A stretch of 64,000 bases of DNA from positions 1-64,000 of the forward strand of contig JANQRS010000024.1 in NCBI GenBank assembly GCA_028284445.1, read 5' to 3'. The notes below the pieces were generated by a model that was not told where the DNA came from, searched no databases, and saw only the letters and a list, made by a program, of their open reading frames with translations. Shown here piece after piece: positions 27,536-34,844 of the stretch. Each line of letters starts with the position of its first letter. Position 1 is the first letter of the stretch. Source of the stretch: Calditrichia bacterium. Lineage in GTDB: Bacteria; Calditrichota; Calditrichia; RBG-13-44-9; J075. Both the position numbers and the translations under genes were made by a program.

Positions 27536-28318
27536 TCATACATTGGAATGATAGAGACCTTCGATCACAACATTATCACCGTCAGTTTTCAACCGGGCAA
27601 TTGCATAAATAAGAACACCGTAGCCGCATTTTGCCATAATATCAGAAATACAGTACCCAACTTGCAAAATTATGAGCGTATTTGCTGGAGAGGTGTCCAG
27701 GAAAGGGGCCATGTAGGCAATTGGGTAAAAACCCCAAGCGCCAATAGTAAGCAATCGCAAATTGCGGAACAGTAATTTAATCCGCTCGGCCTGCCGTACA
27801 ATCGCGTCATTGAGTTCAAACCAGAGCACGTAAATAATGTATAAGAAAGGAATCGTAGCGATAATCCCCCAAATCGCCCTAACGGCATTGGATTCGGCCA
27901 CTTCCCCCGGGTATCCAAAGGCAATCATCAAAATCGCGGCTACTGCCAGACGAGTTGTAATTGAGCGACTTTGTGCCTTTGGCAGCGCAAAGACTGCGAC
28001 AAGTTCTACCAGAAGCAGTGGTACCGTCAAAATCCAATCCGCATACCGATAGATGTGTATTAACGGGATATTATTCTTCACATATTCGCCATTCACTGAT
28101 TCGAAGGCCATTTCCCAATTGGTTAAGATCATGTAATAAAAGAAACCAGCCACTCCTACAACCAGGGCCGAGATAATCAGAGCGAATTGGTAGCGATTCC
28201 CAAGCGTGCCTTTCGCCAGGGCAAAAAACAGGAATGAAGCCAACATGCAAGCCTGGGTGAATACCATCATTGTATGTACTGCAATATATTGTTCTTGAGA
28301 AAGAATAGTGGGTTCCAT
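27536..28318 (-). CDS. Xanthorhodopsin-clade light-driven proton pump
   Basis: A 260-residue seven-helix rhodopsin. Helix C has RYADWILTVPLLLVEL with Arg91, counterion Asp94, Thr98 and proton-donor Glu105 (the DTE motif of outward proton pumps). Leu102 at the spectral-tuning site predicts green absorption. Helix G has SDIMAKCGYG with Asp226 and retinal-linking Lys230; Trp195, Tyr198 and Pro199 line the pocket. GYPGEVAE, IWGIIATIPF and QVGY segments closely match Salinibacter xanthorhodopsin. Gly151 sits where that protein has the Gly that opens a window for a carotenoid antenna, so antenna binding is possible. Phe60 replaces the His of the counterion pair. Start at 28318 is set by GGAGA; the longer reading from 28417 has no such site. 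Operon with blh. Confidence 0.96.
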   Translation of the reverse strand: MEPTILSQEQYIAVHTMMVFTQACMLASFLFFALAKGTLGNRYQFALIISALVVGVAGFFYYMILTNWEMAFESVNGEYVKNNIPLIHIYRYADWILTVPLLLVELVAVFALPKAQSRSITTRLAVAAILMIAFGYPGEVAESNAVRAIWGIIATIPFLYIIYVLWFELNDAIVRQAERIKLLFRNLRLLTIGAWGFYPIAYMAPFLDTSPANTLIILQVGYCISDIMAKCGYGVLIYAIARLKTDGDNVVIEGLYHSNV

Positions 28319-28434
28319 TGATTCTCCGGATTTTGTTCGGTCGAAAGATTTGAGGTATGCCTGAGGCAATGATATTGTATGCGACTGCCATAAATGGTCT
28401 TTTGAGGCGAAACACATTTAGGAATAGTGAAAAT

Positions 28435-28448
28435 TTGATATTGATCAA
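28435..28448. promoter_or_regulatory. Perfect FNR/CRP-family box between rhodopsin and DUF4388 genes
   Basis: TTGATATTGATCAA matches the FNR consensus TTGAT-N4-ATCAA at all ten fixed positions. Its centre is 123 bp from the rhodopsin start and 143 bp from the divergent DUF4388/receiver gene. By chance such a perfect site is expected about 0.06 times in 64 kb of even base composition. Clear -10 and -35 elements could not be fixed, so which direction it controls is open. It suggests control of phototrophy by oxygen, redox or nitric oxide. Confidence 0.6.
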
Positions 28449-28584
28449 GTTTTGCCGGTCAGCATCTTGTACTTTTGATTGCATCTGTATATGTTTGGGG
28501 TTTCGTCGGAAATAAATTCTCAATGTCCAACGCTTACCTTTAACGATATATCAGTACTTCTAACAAAATTTTCAAGGATCTATA

Positions 28585-29313
28585 ATGGGTTTCAGAGACA
28601 AGTTGCGGGGACTGGTAACCAGGGGTACATCGCAATCGTCACAGGAAATCACCTCAATAGAACTAGGAGATCTTACCAATAATTCCCTGACCGATATTCT
28701 TGCTGATTGCGAACAACGGCATCTTACAGGCAAAGTCATTCTGAAAAGGGGTTCAGAGACGGGCGCCTTTGTTTATCGGAGAGGGAAGATTATTCGCATT
28801 TTGATGACCGGATTTACAGACGATGAAGCTTTTTCTCATATGCTGTCCTGGCAATCCGGACAATACGCTATTCGGCCCAGCATGTTGAAGAGTAAGGAAG
28901 TTCATGGCCGGGATGTCATTCAACACACCAATGCGCAGTACCGGGTGCTAATTGTAAGCCTCAACAAGCTACTATGTAAGCTTTTTGAGGTTAAACTTGG
29001 TGAAAGAGGTCATAAAATCATCGTCACGGAAAGCGGTGTCCAGGCACTGGAGCTTATCCAAAATTGGCGGCCACATTTGATCGTTTCAGATGTAGAATTG
29101 CCGGACGCTTCTTGCGAACCTCTTATTCGCCAAATCCGCGCACTCGGTAACGTGCCCGTCATTTTGCTTACGAGTGCTGCCAATCAGAAATATTATCGCG
29201 ATTTTGCCCGGAACACTCCGAATATCTTTCTGACAGAAAGCGACAGCAGCGAAAACGCACTCGAGAAAACCAACATCGTGTTTGATCATTTTGAGCGTGC
29301 TCGATCAAGTTGA
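28585..29313 (+). CDS. DUF4388 (PATAN-type) protein with degenerate receiver domain
   Basis: 242 cytoplasmic residues. The N-terminal part (about 22-112) matches DUF4388/PATAN domains (SLTDILADCEQRHLTGKVIL, FVYRRGKIIRI). The C-terminal part (about 117-235) is a receiver fold with a phospho-acceptor-like Asp in LIVSDVELPD and ILLTSA. However, the acidic pair is replaced (VLIVSLNK) and the conserved Lys is Thr in NIFLTES, so it probably cannot be phosphorylated in the usual way. PATAN-receiver proteins regulate cyanobacterial phototaxis and motility by protein binding. The gene is divergent from the rhodopsin operon across a 266-bp gap that holds the FNR-type box. A link to light or redox response is inferred from position. 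Confidence 0.85.
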   Translation: MGFRDKLRGLVTRGTSQSSQEITSIELGDLTNNSLTDILADCEQRHLTGKVILKRGSETGAFVYRRGKIIRILMTGFTDDEAFSHMLSWQSGQYAIRPSMLKSKEVHGRDVIQHTNAQYRVLIVSLNKLLCKLFEVKLGERGHKIIVTESGVQALELIQNWRPHLIVSDVELPDASCEPLIRQIRALGNVPVILLTSAANQKYYRDFARNTPNIFLTESDSSENALEKTNIVFDHFERARSS

Positions 29314-29324
29314 CACAAGTCAAC
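29309..29324. other. Hairpin overlapping two convergent stop codons
   Basis: GTTGAC and GTCAAC pair around an ACAA loop. The TGA of the DUF4388 gene (29311-29313) and the TGA of the SDR gene (29320-29322, minus) both lie in the stem. Only 6 bp separate the two genes. No U-run follows in either direction, so terminator function is uncertain. Confidence 0.5.
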
Positions 29325-30087
29325 GCGCGCACGTTAGATGTCGCCCGCCATCCACGCTGAGGGTTTCTCCCGTAATCCATCCGGATTTTGATGAAGCGAG
29401 GAAAAGAATGGCATTGGCAATTTCGTGCGGCATGCCGACCCGCCCCAATGGATGTGTCGACTTACTGTGCATCAGAAAGGCGGTGTATTTTTCGTCGTCC
29501 ATGCCGCTGCGACGATGTAATTCTGTGATCACAACGCCGGGATTGACGGCATTGACGCGAACACCTTTCGGGGCCAATTCCAGGGCTGCACAGCGCGTCA
29601 GCTGATCTACCGCAGATTTGCTTACGCAATAAGCCAGCACATTCGGGAAGGAACGTACACCGGTCACGCTGGATACGTTCACGATGTTGCCACGGGTCTT
29701 TTGCAGATGCGGCACCGCCCGGTTCATCAGGTAAAATACCGAATCGAGATTTACTGCCATCATTTCCCGCCAGTCTTCAAGGCTTGTGTCTTCGATACTG
29801 CCGGTAGCGATGACACCGGCAGCATTCACCAGCACATCGATTTTACCAAATTGCTCAAGGGCAGCATCAATAATTTTCTGACAATCTTCTGGGACAGCGA
29901 CATCGGCAGCAAGGTACGCAGCCTTTCCACCGTCGGCAGCGATGTCTCGTTGTGTTTGCTGCAGCGCATGATTTTTGCGGCCCGTCAGAAAAACGCTTGC
30001 GCCTTCGTTGGCGAATTTAAGCGCCGTATCGCGGCCAATTCCGCTGGTCGCTCCGGTAATAATGGCTACTTTACCTTCCAACAGCAT
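29320..30087 (-). CDS. SDR-family NAD(P)-dependent oxidoreductase
   Basis: A 255-residue classical short-chain dehydrogenase. The cofactor motif TGATSGIG is at 12-19, NAAG near 88-91, the catalytic Ser in NVSSVTG and Tyr/Lys in YCVSK near 153-157, and the C-terminus carries GETLSVDGG. Arg39 of LTGRKNHA suggests a preference for NADP(H), a weak inference. GGAG precedes the ATG. It lies 8 bp after the aldose-1-epimerase gene on the same strand, so a sugar or sugar acid is a plausible substrate. Confidence 0.92.
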   Translation of the reverse strand: MLLEGKVAIITGATSGIGRDTALKFANEGASVFLTGRKNHALQQTQRDIAADGGKAAYLAADVAVPEDCQKIIDAALEQFGKIDVLVNAAGVIATGSIEDTSLEDWREMMAVNLDSVFYLMNRAVPHLQKTRGNIVNVSSVTGVRSFPNVLAYCVSKSAVDQLTRCAALELAPKGVRVNAVNPGVVITELHRRSGMDDEKYTAFLMHSKSTHPLGRVGMPHEIANAILFLASSKSGWITGETLSVDGGRHLTCAR

Positions 30088-30095
30088 AAGAACTC

Positions 30096-31151
30096 CTATT
30101 TGGTTTTGAATTTGTAGATTGTGCTGGTTTTATAAACTTCGCCAGGACGCAAGGTCGTGCTGGGGAAATTGCGCTGATTCGGCGAATCCGGATAGTGCTG
30201 GGTTTCCAGACAGAGAGCGCCGCGTCGCTGATATTTAGCACCCCCTTTACCGATGACGCTGCCATTGAGGGAATTTCCACAGTAAAATTGCACGCCAGGT
30301 TCCTTCGTCCAGACTTCCATAAGGCGTCCACTGCCTGCTTCGTAAAGCGTCGCCGCCAGTGCCAGTTCTTCATCTGCTTCATGACGAATCACCCAATTAT
30401 GATCATATCCGTGGCCATATTTGAGTTGCGGATGCTCAACGTCAATTCGATCACTAATTTTTGTCGGTGTCAGAAAATCAAAAGGCGTTCCGGCAACATT
30501 TTCCAATTCTGCGGTTGGAATAAGGCTGTCATTAACCGGTGTATAATAATCGGCATTCAGCATCAATTCATGGTCAATTACGGTTCCGGCGGCATGGCCG
30601 GCCAGATTGAAATAACTGTGCTGCGTCAGATTACAGATGGTTTTTTTGTCAGTGGTTGCCTCATAATCAATGCGCAAGGAATTGTCATCTCCCAGGAAAT
30701 AGGTGACTTTGCAGTCGAGGTTGCCGGGATACCCTTCCTCGCCATGCTCACTCAGATATGTTAATACCAGTCCTACGCCGTTTTTGGTTTCAAATGGCGT
30801 GGCCTTCCAGACAACCTTATCAAAACCGAAGTCTCCACCATGAATGTGATTGGTATTGTTATTTGTGACCAGCTTGTATTCCCGGCCATCAAGGGAAAAT
30901 CGTCCCCCGGCAATGCGATTGCCGTATCGTCCAATGATGGCGCCAAAATATGGCGTTCCAGCCAAATAATCATCCAGTTTGTCGCAACCAAGCACAATAT
31001 CTGCGAAGTGACCGTTTCGATCAGGTGCCGTTAGTTCGGTGATGATCCCACCATAGGTGATGGCCTTCATTTCCATTCCATTAGCATTGCGCAGTGTGTA
31101 CACATCGACCGTTGTGCCATCCGGCATATTGCCATACACTTCTTCTATCAA
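30096..31151 (-). CDS. galM: Aldose 1-epimerase (mutarotase)
   Basis: A 351-residue GalM-family enzyme that interconverts alpha and beta anomers of aldohexoses. Family motifs include YGGIITELTAPDRNG, GRYGNRIAGGRFSLDG, NNTNHIHGG, LTQHSYFNLAG (catalytic His) and the late Glu in GALCLETQHYPDSPN. The start is chosen as TTG 31151, with AAGGAG five bases upstream. An alternative TTG at 31169 lies inside the octamer array and would add MKEGAN. It has no clear signal peptide, so it should be cytoplasmic. First gene of a two-gene operon with the SDR oxidoreductase. Confidence 0.92.
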   Translation of the reverse strand: MIEEVYGNMPDGTTVDVYTLRNANGMEMKAITYGGIITELTAPDRNGHFADIVLGCDKLDDYLAGTPYFGAIIGRYGNRIAGGRFSLDGREYKLVTNNNTNHIHGGDFGFDKVVWKATPFETKNGVGLVLTYLSEHGEEGYPGNLDCKVTYFLGDDNSLRIDYEATTDKKTICNLTQHSYFNLAGHAAGTVIDHELMLNADYYTPVNDSLIPTAELENVAGTPFDFLTPTKISDRIDVEHPQLKYGHGYDHNWVIRHEADEELALAATLYEAGSGRLMEVWTKEPGVQFYCGNSLNGSVIGKGGAKYQRRGALCLETQHYPDSPNQRNFPSTTLRPGEVYKTSTIYKFKTK

Positions 31152-31162
31152 ATTGGCTCCTT

Positions 31163-31250
31163 CCTTCAATCCTTCAATCCTTCAATCCTTCAATCCTTCA
31201 ATCCTTCAATCCTTCAATCCTTCAATCCTTCAATCCTTCAATCCTTCAAT
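31163..31250. repeat. Octamer tandem array (CCTTCAAT)11
   Basis: Eleven exact copies of an 8-bp unit lie directly upstream of the galM start. On the minus strand each unit reads ATTGAAGG, so the array offers a ladder of AAGG and TTG elements immediately before the real ribosome site. Copy number changes would move the promoter relative to the gene and could alter translation entry. Confidence 0.95.
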
Positions 31251-31302
31251 CTCTAATGTTCTTCAAACTGAGCGGTTTCTGTCAAGCCCTTTCTTCCAGT
31301 CG

Positions 31303-31333
31303 CGGATGGCATCCCTCTAAAGGATGGCATCCG
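31303..31333. repeat. GGATGGCATCC element, copy 1
   Basis: Two copies of the near-palindrome GGATGGCATCC separated by CTCTAAA. Another version at 34711-34736 has the same CTCTAAAGGATGNCATCCGC core. In both places it is followed by a GAGCGTTTTGAGCGTTT sequence and then a secreted-protein gene. Confidence 0.8.
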
Positions 31334-31337
31334 CTGT

Positions 31338-31424
31338 GAGCGTTTTGAGCGTTTTATTTTTATTTTTTGTTGACATTATATGTCTATACAGATATCTTTT
31401 GGTCAGAAAACGCTCAAAACGCTC
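31338..31424 (+). promoter_or_regulatory. Candidate promoter enclosed by an 18-bp perfect inverted repeat
   Basis: TTGACA (31370-31375), a 17-base spacer and TATCTT (31393-31398) form a sigma-70-like promoter reading toward the DUF4397 gene, with a leader of about 115 bases. It is flanked by GAGCGTTTTGAGCGTTTT (31338-31355) and its exact inverse (31407-31424). Each arm is itself a tandem GAGCGTTTT. The symmetric arms could be operators or could pair as a large stem-loop. No other signal is visible in the 31252-31521 gap. Confidence 0.6.
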
Positions 31425-31521
31425 ATTCATGGACGAATGTCAAAGCATTACAAGGTCCCCGGAAAGCCGGGCAAATGAATTCTTAATCCCATAACCCAAC
31501 TCTTTTATGAAGGAGTTTATA

Positions 31522-32841
31522 ATGTATAAAGTAAATTATTTTCGCATCCTTATGGTCAGCCTGCTGGCCCTCGCAATTGTCGCCTGTAGTGATGACAGTG
31601 ATAACCCAATCGATCCGGCACCCGGTACTGCCAGCGTACGTGTGATTCACACCAGCTATGACGCACCGGCTGTGGATATTCTGGTTGATGACAATATCGC
31701 ATTTAGCAACCTCGATTATGGCGCAGCTTCTGTATACGCTGATGTGGAAGCCGGAACCCGCAACATCAAAGTAGTTCCAACCGGCGAAACCGCTCCGATC
31801 GTTATAGAAGCTGATCTTGACCTTCAAGATGGCCAGGAGTATACCGTGTATGCAGTAGATCAACTCTCAGCTATCAATGCTATTGTTAGCGCTGACGATC
31901 GCACACCGAATAACAATAAAGCGCGTGTTCGCCTGATCCATACTGCACCGGACGCACCGTCTGTCGATATCAAATTAGACAGTGGCAGCGGCCCGGCAGT
32001 GTTTTCTGACATTCCGTTCAAGACTGCTTCCGACTATATCGAAGTTGATGCGGGAACCTACACTTTCGTTGTTACGCCGACCGGCGCAAATGACGAAGTG
32101 GTTGTATTTGATCCAATCGCAGTAGAAAATGGTGTATCTTATACCGTTGTTGCACATGGTACCCTGGATGCAACTGATGCATTCCCGTTTGCCGTTCGCG
32201 TCTTCATTGACAACGACACTGGCAACGCCTTTGCTGACCTGACCACAGATGCCCGCGCAAACGTGCTGGTTGTTCACGCTTCTCCTGACGCGCCTGGCGT
32301 TGATCTGCTCGTCGACGACACCGTAATCAACACGGCTCCGCTTGAGTTCCCGAACAACACCGGATACCTCGAAGTGAATCCTGGAACCCGCAACATTAAG
32401 GTGAATGCTGCCGGAACCAGCACCTCCGTTATCGATGCAGATGTTATTTTTGCAGCAAACAAGAACTACTCGGTTTTCGCAGCAGACTTGCTCAACAACA
32501 TTACGCCGCTGGTTTTCGAAGATGATTTGACAGCACCCGCAGCAGGAAATGCACATGTGCGTTTCATTCACCTGTCTCCTGATGCACCGGCTGTTGACAT
32601 CACATTGACCGACGGTACTATTGTATTTGGTAACTATGAATTCAAGCAAGCAACAGCGTTTACGCCTTTGGCTGCCGGCACCTATGATCTGCAGGTTCGC
32701 GTTGCAGGCACCACCACAGTTGCCCTCGATCTTCCGGGAATCGCTTTGGAAGAAGGTAAGATCTACACGGTGTTTGCCAAGGGCACGCTCAGCGGCACCG
32801 GTGATGCAGCATTGAATGCAGAAATCATTTTGAAAAACTAA
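31522..32841 (+). CDS. Lipoprotein with four DUF4397 repeats
   Basis: A 439-residue exported protein. The leader ends with the lipobox AIVAC near residue 22, so it is probably a lipoprotein. After an acidic linker come four repeats of about 105 residues, each opening (V)R(V/L/F)(I/V)H-x-(S/A)-x-DAP-x-VD (near 37, 142, 252 and 353). Each repeat carries a GT(R/Y) turn and a (Y)TV(Y/V)A strand, as in DUF4397 beta-sandwich domains. The ATG at 31522 is used rather than 31507 because AAGGAG lies between them at correct spacing. Function unknown; such proteins are usually surface or periplasmic and may bind polymers. It has its own promoter and a strong terminator, so it is monocistronic. Confidence 0.9.
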   Translation: MYKVNYFRILMVSLLALAIVACSDDSDNPIDPAPGTASVRVIHTSYDAPAVDILVDDNIAFSNLDYGAASVYADVEAGTRNIKVVPTGETAPIVIEADLDLQDGQEYTVYAVDQLSAINAIVSADDRTPNNNKARVRLIHTAPDAPSVDIKLDSGSGPAVFSDIPFKTASDYIEVDAGTYTFVVTPTGANDEVVVFDPIAVENGVSYTVVAHGTLDATDAFPFAVRVFIDNDTGNAFADLTTDARANVLVVHASPDAPGVDLLVDDTVINTAPLEFPNNTGYLEVNPGTRNIKVNAAGTSTSVIDADVIFAANKNYSVFAADLLNNITPLVFEDDLTAPAAGNAHVRFIHLSPDAPAVDITLTDGTIVFGNYEFKQATAFTPLAAGTYDLQVRVAGTTTVALDLPGIALEEGKIYTVFAKGTLSGTGDAALNAEIILKN

Positions 32842-32889
32842 GGGTTGCAACCCTCCTGAAACTTCAGGGAAATTGCCACAACACAGGAT

Positions 32890-32925
32890 GCGCATAGCCG
32901 GCCCGCCCGGCTATGTGCTATTTTT
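32890..32925 (+). terminator. Rho-independent terminator
   Basis: A 12-bp stem (32890-32901 with 32907-32918, one G-U pair) around CCCGC, followed by TATTTTT. It lies about 50 bp after the DUF4397 stop. A smaller CCCGACTTTTCGGGG hairpin follows near 32973-32987. Confidence 0.9.
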
Positions 32926-33059
32926 ACAGATATGGCGATTTAGACAGAAATGCCATGTCCATATAAATAGCATATCCCGACTTTTCGGGGAGCGATATCA
33001 TTTGGATCCAATAGTGCAATATTCGAACCTGCGTTCATATTGCCGGTCAAGTTCCCTTT

Positions 33060-33860
33060 ATGATACTACTTTTACAGTTCATTTTTTTGATGGGAGCGTT
33101 TTTTAGCTTACCATTTGTCCCACTACTAGTGAGCCTGGGAAGAAAGGTCCGCAAAACGGTGCCTCGGCTTCCGGAAGCTGGTGGACCGACGGAAGGACTC
33201 GTCGGTGAAGGCGAAGCATCGATTCGAATTTTGACGATGGGCGAGTCCACGATTGCCGGCGTTGGCGTCGACAACCACCAGGAGGGTATGACCGGGCAAT
33301 TAGCAGAATCGCTTCATGATCAGATTGCCGAGACAATTCGCTGGCAGGTGCTGGCCAAATCGGGATATAGGGTTGAACAGGTAACCCGCCACCTGGTGCC
33401 AAAAATTCCTGTTGAACCAATTGATCTGATCGTTATAGGATTAGGCGGAAATGACGCCTTTGCGATTCGCGGTCCCCTGCGATGGAAAAATGATCTGAAC
33501 CGCCTTATCAACCACATTCGCCTCCACCAGCCCACAGCCGAAATCGTTTTTGCCAACATGCCGCCGATCTACCACTTTCCGGCCTTCCCGCGTCTGCTTC
33601 AATTGACAATTGGTAACCTTGTAAGATTGTTGGGACGTACAACCCACTATGCTATCGAGTACGAACCGAATGTACATTACATCAATCAGCCGATTCGCTT
33701 ACATGAGTGGGTAAAGCGAGTTCCCGGCACAACTGTCGAAGATTTTTTTAGCGACGGCGTCCACCCGTCGCCGCTGACATATAAGCTCTGGGGACAAGAG
33801 ATTGCGAAATTTATTGTTGAAAATCAGCTTATCGAAAGGGAGAATGACGATGTTAACTAA
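33060..33860 (+). CDS. Membrane-anchored SGNH/GDSL-type hydrolase
   Basis: A 266-residue esterase-like protein. A hydrophobic N-terminal helix (about 1-25) may be a signal anchor. The SGNH blocks are visible: GESTIAG (nucleophile Ser near 62), LGGND near 125-129 and DGVHPSPLTY near 241-250 with the catalytic Asp and His. These enzymes deacetylate or de-esterify sugars or lipids. The ribosome site is weak, so an internal start at Met11 is possible. The next gene begins inside its last codons (11-bp overlap), so the two are translated together. Substrate unknown. Confidence 0.87.
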   Translation: MILLLQFIFLMGAFFSLPFVPLLVSLGRKVRKTVPRLPEAGGPTEGLVGEGEASIRILTMGESTIAGVGVDNHQEGMTGQLAESLHDQIAETIRWQVLAKSGYRVEQVTRHLVPKIPVEPIDLIVIGLGGNDAFAIRGPLRWKNDLNRLINHIRLHQPTAEIVFANMPPIYHFPAFPRLLQLTIGNLVRLLGRTTHYAIEYEPNVHYINQPIRLHEWVKRVPGTTVEDFFSDGVHPSPLTYKLWGQEIAKFIVENQLIERENDDVN

Positions 33861-34446
33861 ACGAATGGGTTTTGCGGCAATCTTAGTTGCCGCTCTTATT
33901 TTCACTGTCTATTCCGCGAAAAACAGTTGGGCAAATGAGGAAGGGAAAGACACCATGCAAATCGACTTTCGTAACCATAGCGATGAACCAATCTGGCAGA
34001 TTATAAACGATGGGGTCATGGGCGGACTTTCGCAAAGCACTTTCCGGGTTGATAAGGATACCGGCATCGCGAATTTCAGTGGCTATGTATCTTTCGAAAA
34101 CAACGGCGGATTTGCATCTGTTCGAACCAGGCCCTTCGCCCCGACACTGGATACCGCCAAGGGCATCTCGCTGCGAATCAAAGGTGACGGCAAACGTTAC
34201 AGTTTCCGCATACGCATCGATAATAACTTCGACGGTATTTCTTATCAGGCAAAATTTGACACGAAGAAAGATCAATGGCAGGAGATCGAGTTTTCCTTCA
34301 GCGATTTTCTACCAACCTTTCGTGGCTATACCGTGCGCAACGCCCCGGCATTAAATCCAGAGCAGATTCGTCAGCTCGGTTTCCTGATTTCCGATAAGCA
34401 AGAAGGGAAATTCGAATTGGAAATTGACTGGATAAAGGGGTTTTAA
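33850..34446 (+). CDS. CIA30-family secreted protein
   Basis: A 198-residue protein with a signal peptide (about 7-30) and a CIA30 (NDUFAF1-like, carbohydrate-binding galactose-binding fold) domain: WQIINDGVMGGLSQSTF near 47-63, GYVSFENNGGFASVRTRPF near 77-95, and SFSDFLPTFRG near 149. Mitochondrial CIA30 helps assemble complex I, but bacterial members are usually exported and of unknown role. ATG 33850 has GGGAG seven bases upstream; ATG 33844 is an alternative. It overlaps the SGNH hydrolase gene, which suggests a shared function on a sugar- or lipid-containing substrate. Confidence 0.87.
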   Translation: MLTKRMGFAAILVAALIFTVYSAKNSWANEEGKDTMQIDFRNHSDEPIWQIINDGVMGGLSQSTFRVDKDTGIANFSGYVSFENNGGFASVRTRPFAPTLDTAKGISLRIKGDGKRYSFRIRIDNNFDGISYQAKFDTKKDQWQEIEFSFSDFLPTFRGYTVRNAPALNPEQIRQLGFLISDKQEGKFELEIDWIKGF

Positions 34447-34663
34447 GTGGTTGAAAACTACTCATCTGGGGATGATTGAGCAGCACTCCTATAATTGCAT
34501 AATCGGAGAAGACTATCCTGCTCCCATTGTAGATTACCAGGAAAGCGCCCGCCATGCTCGCCACGAACTGTGGCGAGTGGCAGGTACGCCCCTGGCTCGG
34601 GAGGAGAAAACGCGCATTCTTGCGAAACACGTGAAGCCGCGTAAGGAGCCCGAGCGGCGATAA
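34447..34663 (+). pseudogene. C-terminal remnant of a DNA photolyase/cryptochrome
   Basis: The reading frame encodes about 60 residues that match the extreme C-terminus of class I photolyase/cryptochrome FAD domains: EQHSYNCIIGEDYPAPIVDY, then a basic helix with ARHARHELW and RILAKHVKPRK. The rest of the gene (about 400 residues) is absent; the CIA30 gene ends immediately before it. An ATG at 34451 exists, but there is no ribosome site, so it is most likely a decayed fragment left by deletion. The intact photolyase at 13420 is of a different (FeS) family. Confidence 0.72.
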
Positions 34664-34710
34664 CCGGCGTCTGCTACAGAGATATCGCAGCACAAATCTC
34701 AAATATTGCC

Positions 34711-34797
34711 CGGATGCCTCTAAAGGATGCCATCCGCCTCATTTCATGACATTTTTTTACAATTTATACCGCAACAAAATGAGCGTTTTGAGCGTTT
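34711..34797. repeat. GGATGNCATCC element plus GAGCGTTTT pair, copy 2
   Basis: CGGATGCCTCTAAAGGATGCCATCCG (34711-34736) and GAGCGTTTTGAGCGTTT (34781-34797) reproduce the order found at 31303-31355, here upstream of the fasciclin gene. Only one GAGCGTTTT arm is present, so the enclosed inverted repeat is not formed. Between them an AT-rich stretch (TTTTTTTACAATTTATAC) may hold a promoter; that is weak. Confidence 0.7.
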
Positions 34798-34844
34798 CAA
34801 TAATCAAATCGTCTCAATAATCATTCTAAGCAGGGGATCCTGAC

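Noticed and set aside
34451..34663. Independent 70-residue gene
   Set aside because: No ribosome site, and the sequence matches only the tail of photolyases, so a relic is more likely than a functional small protein.
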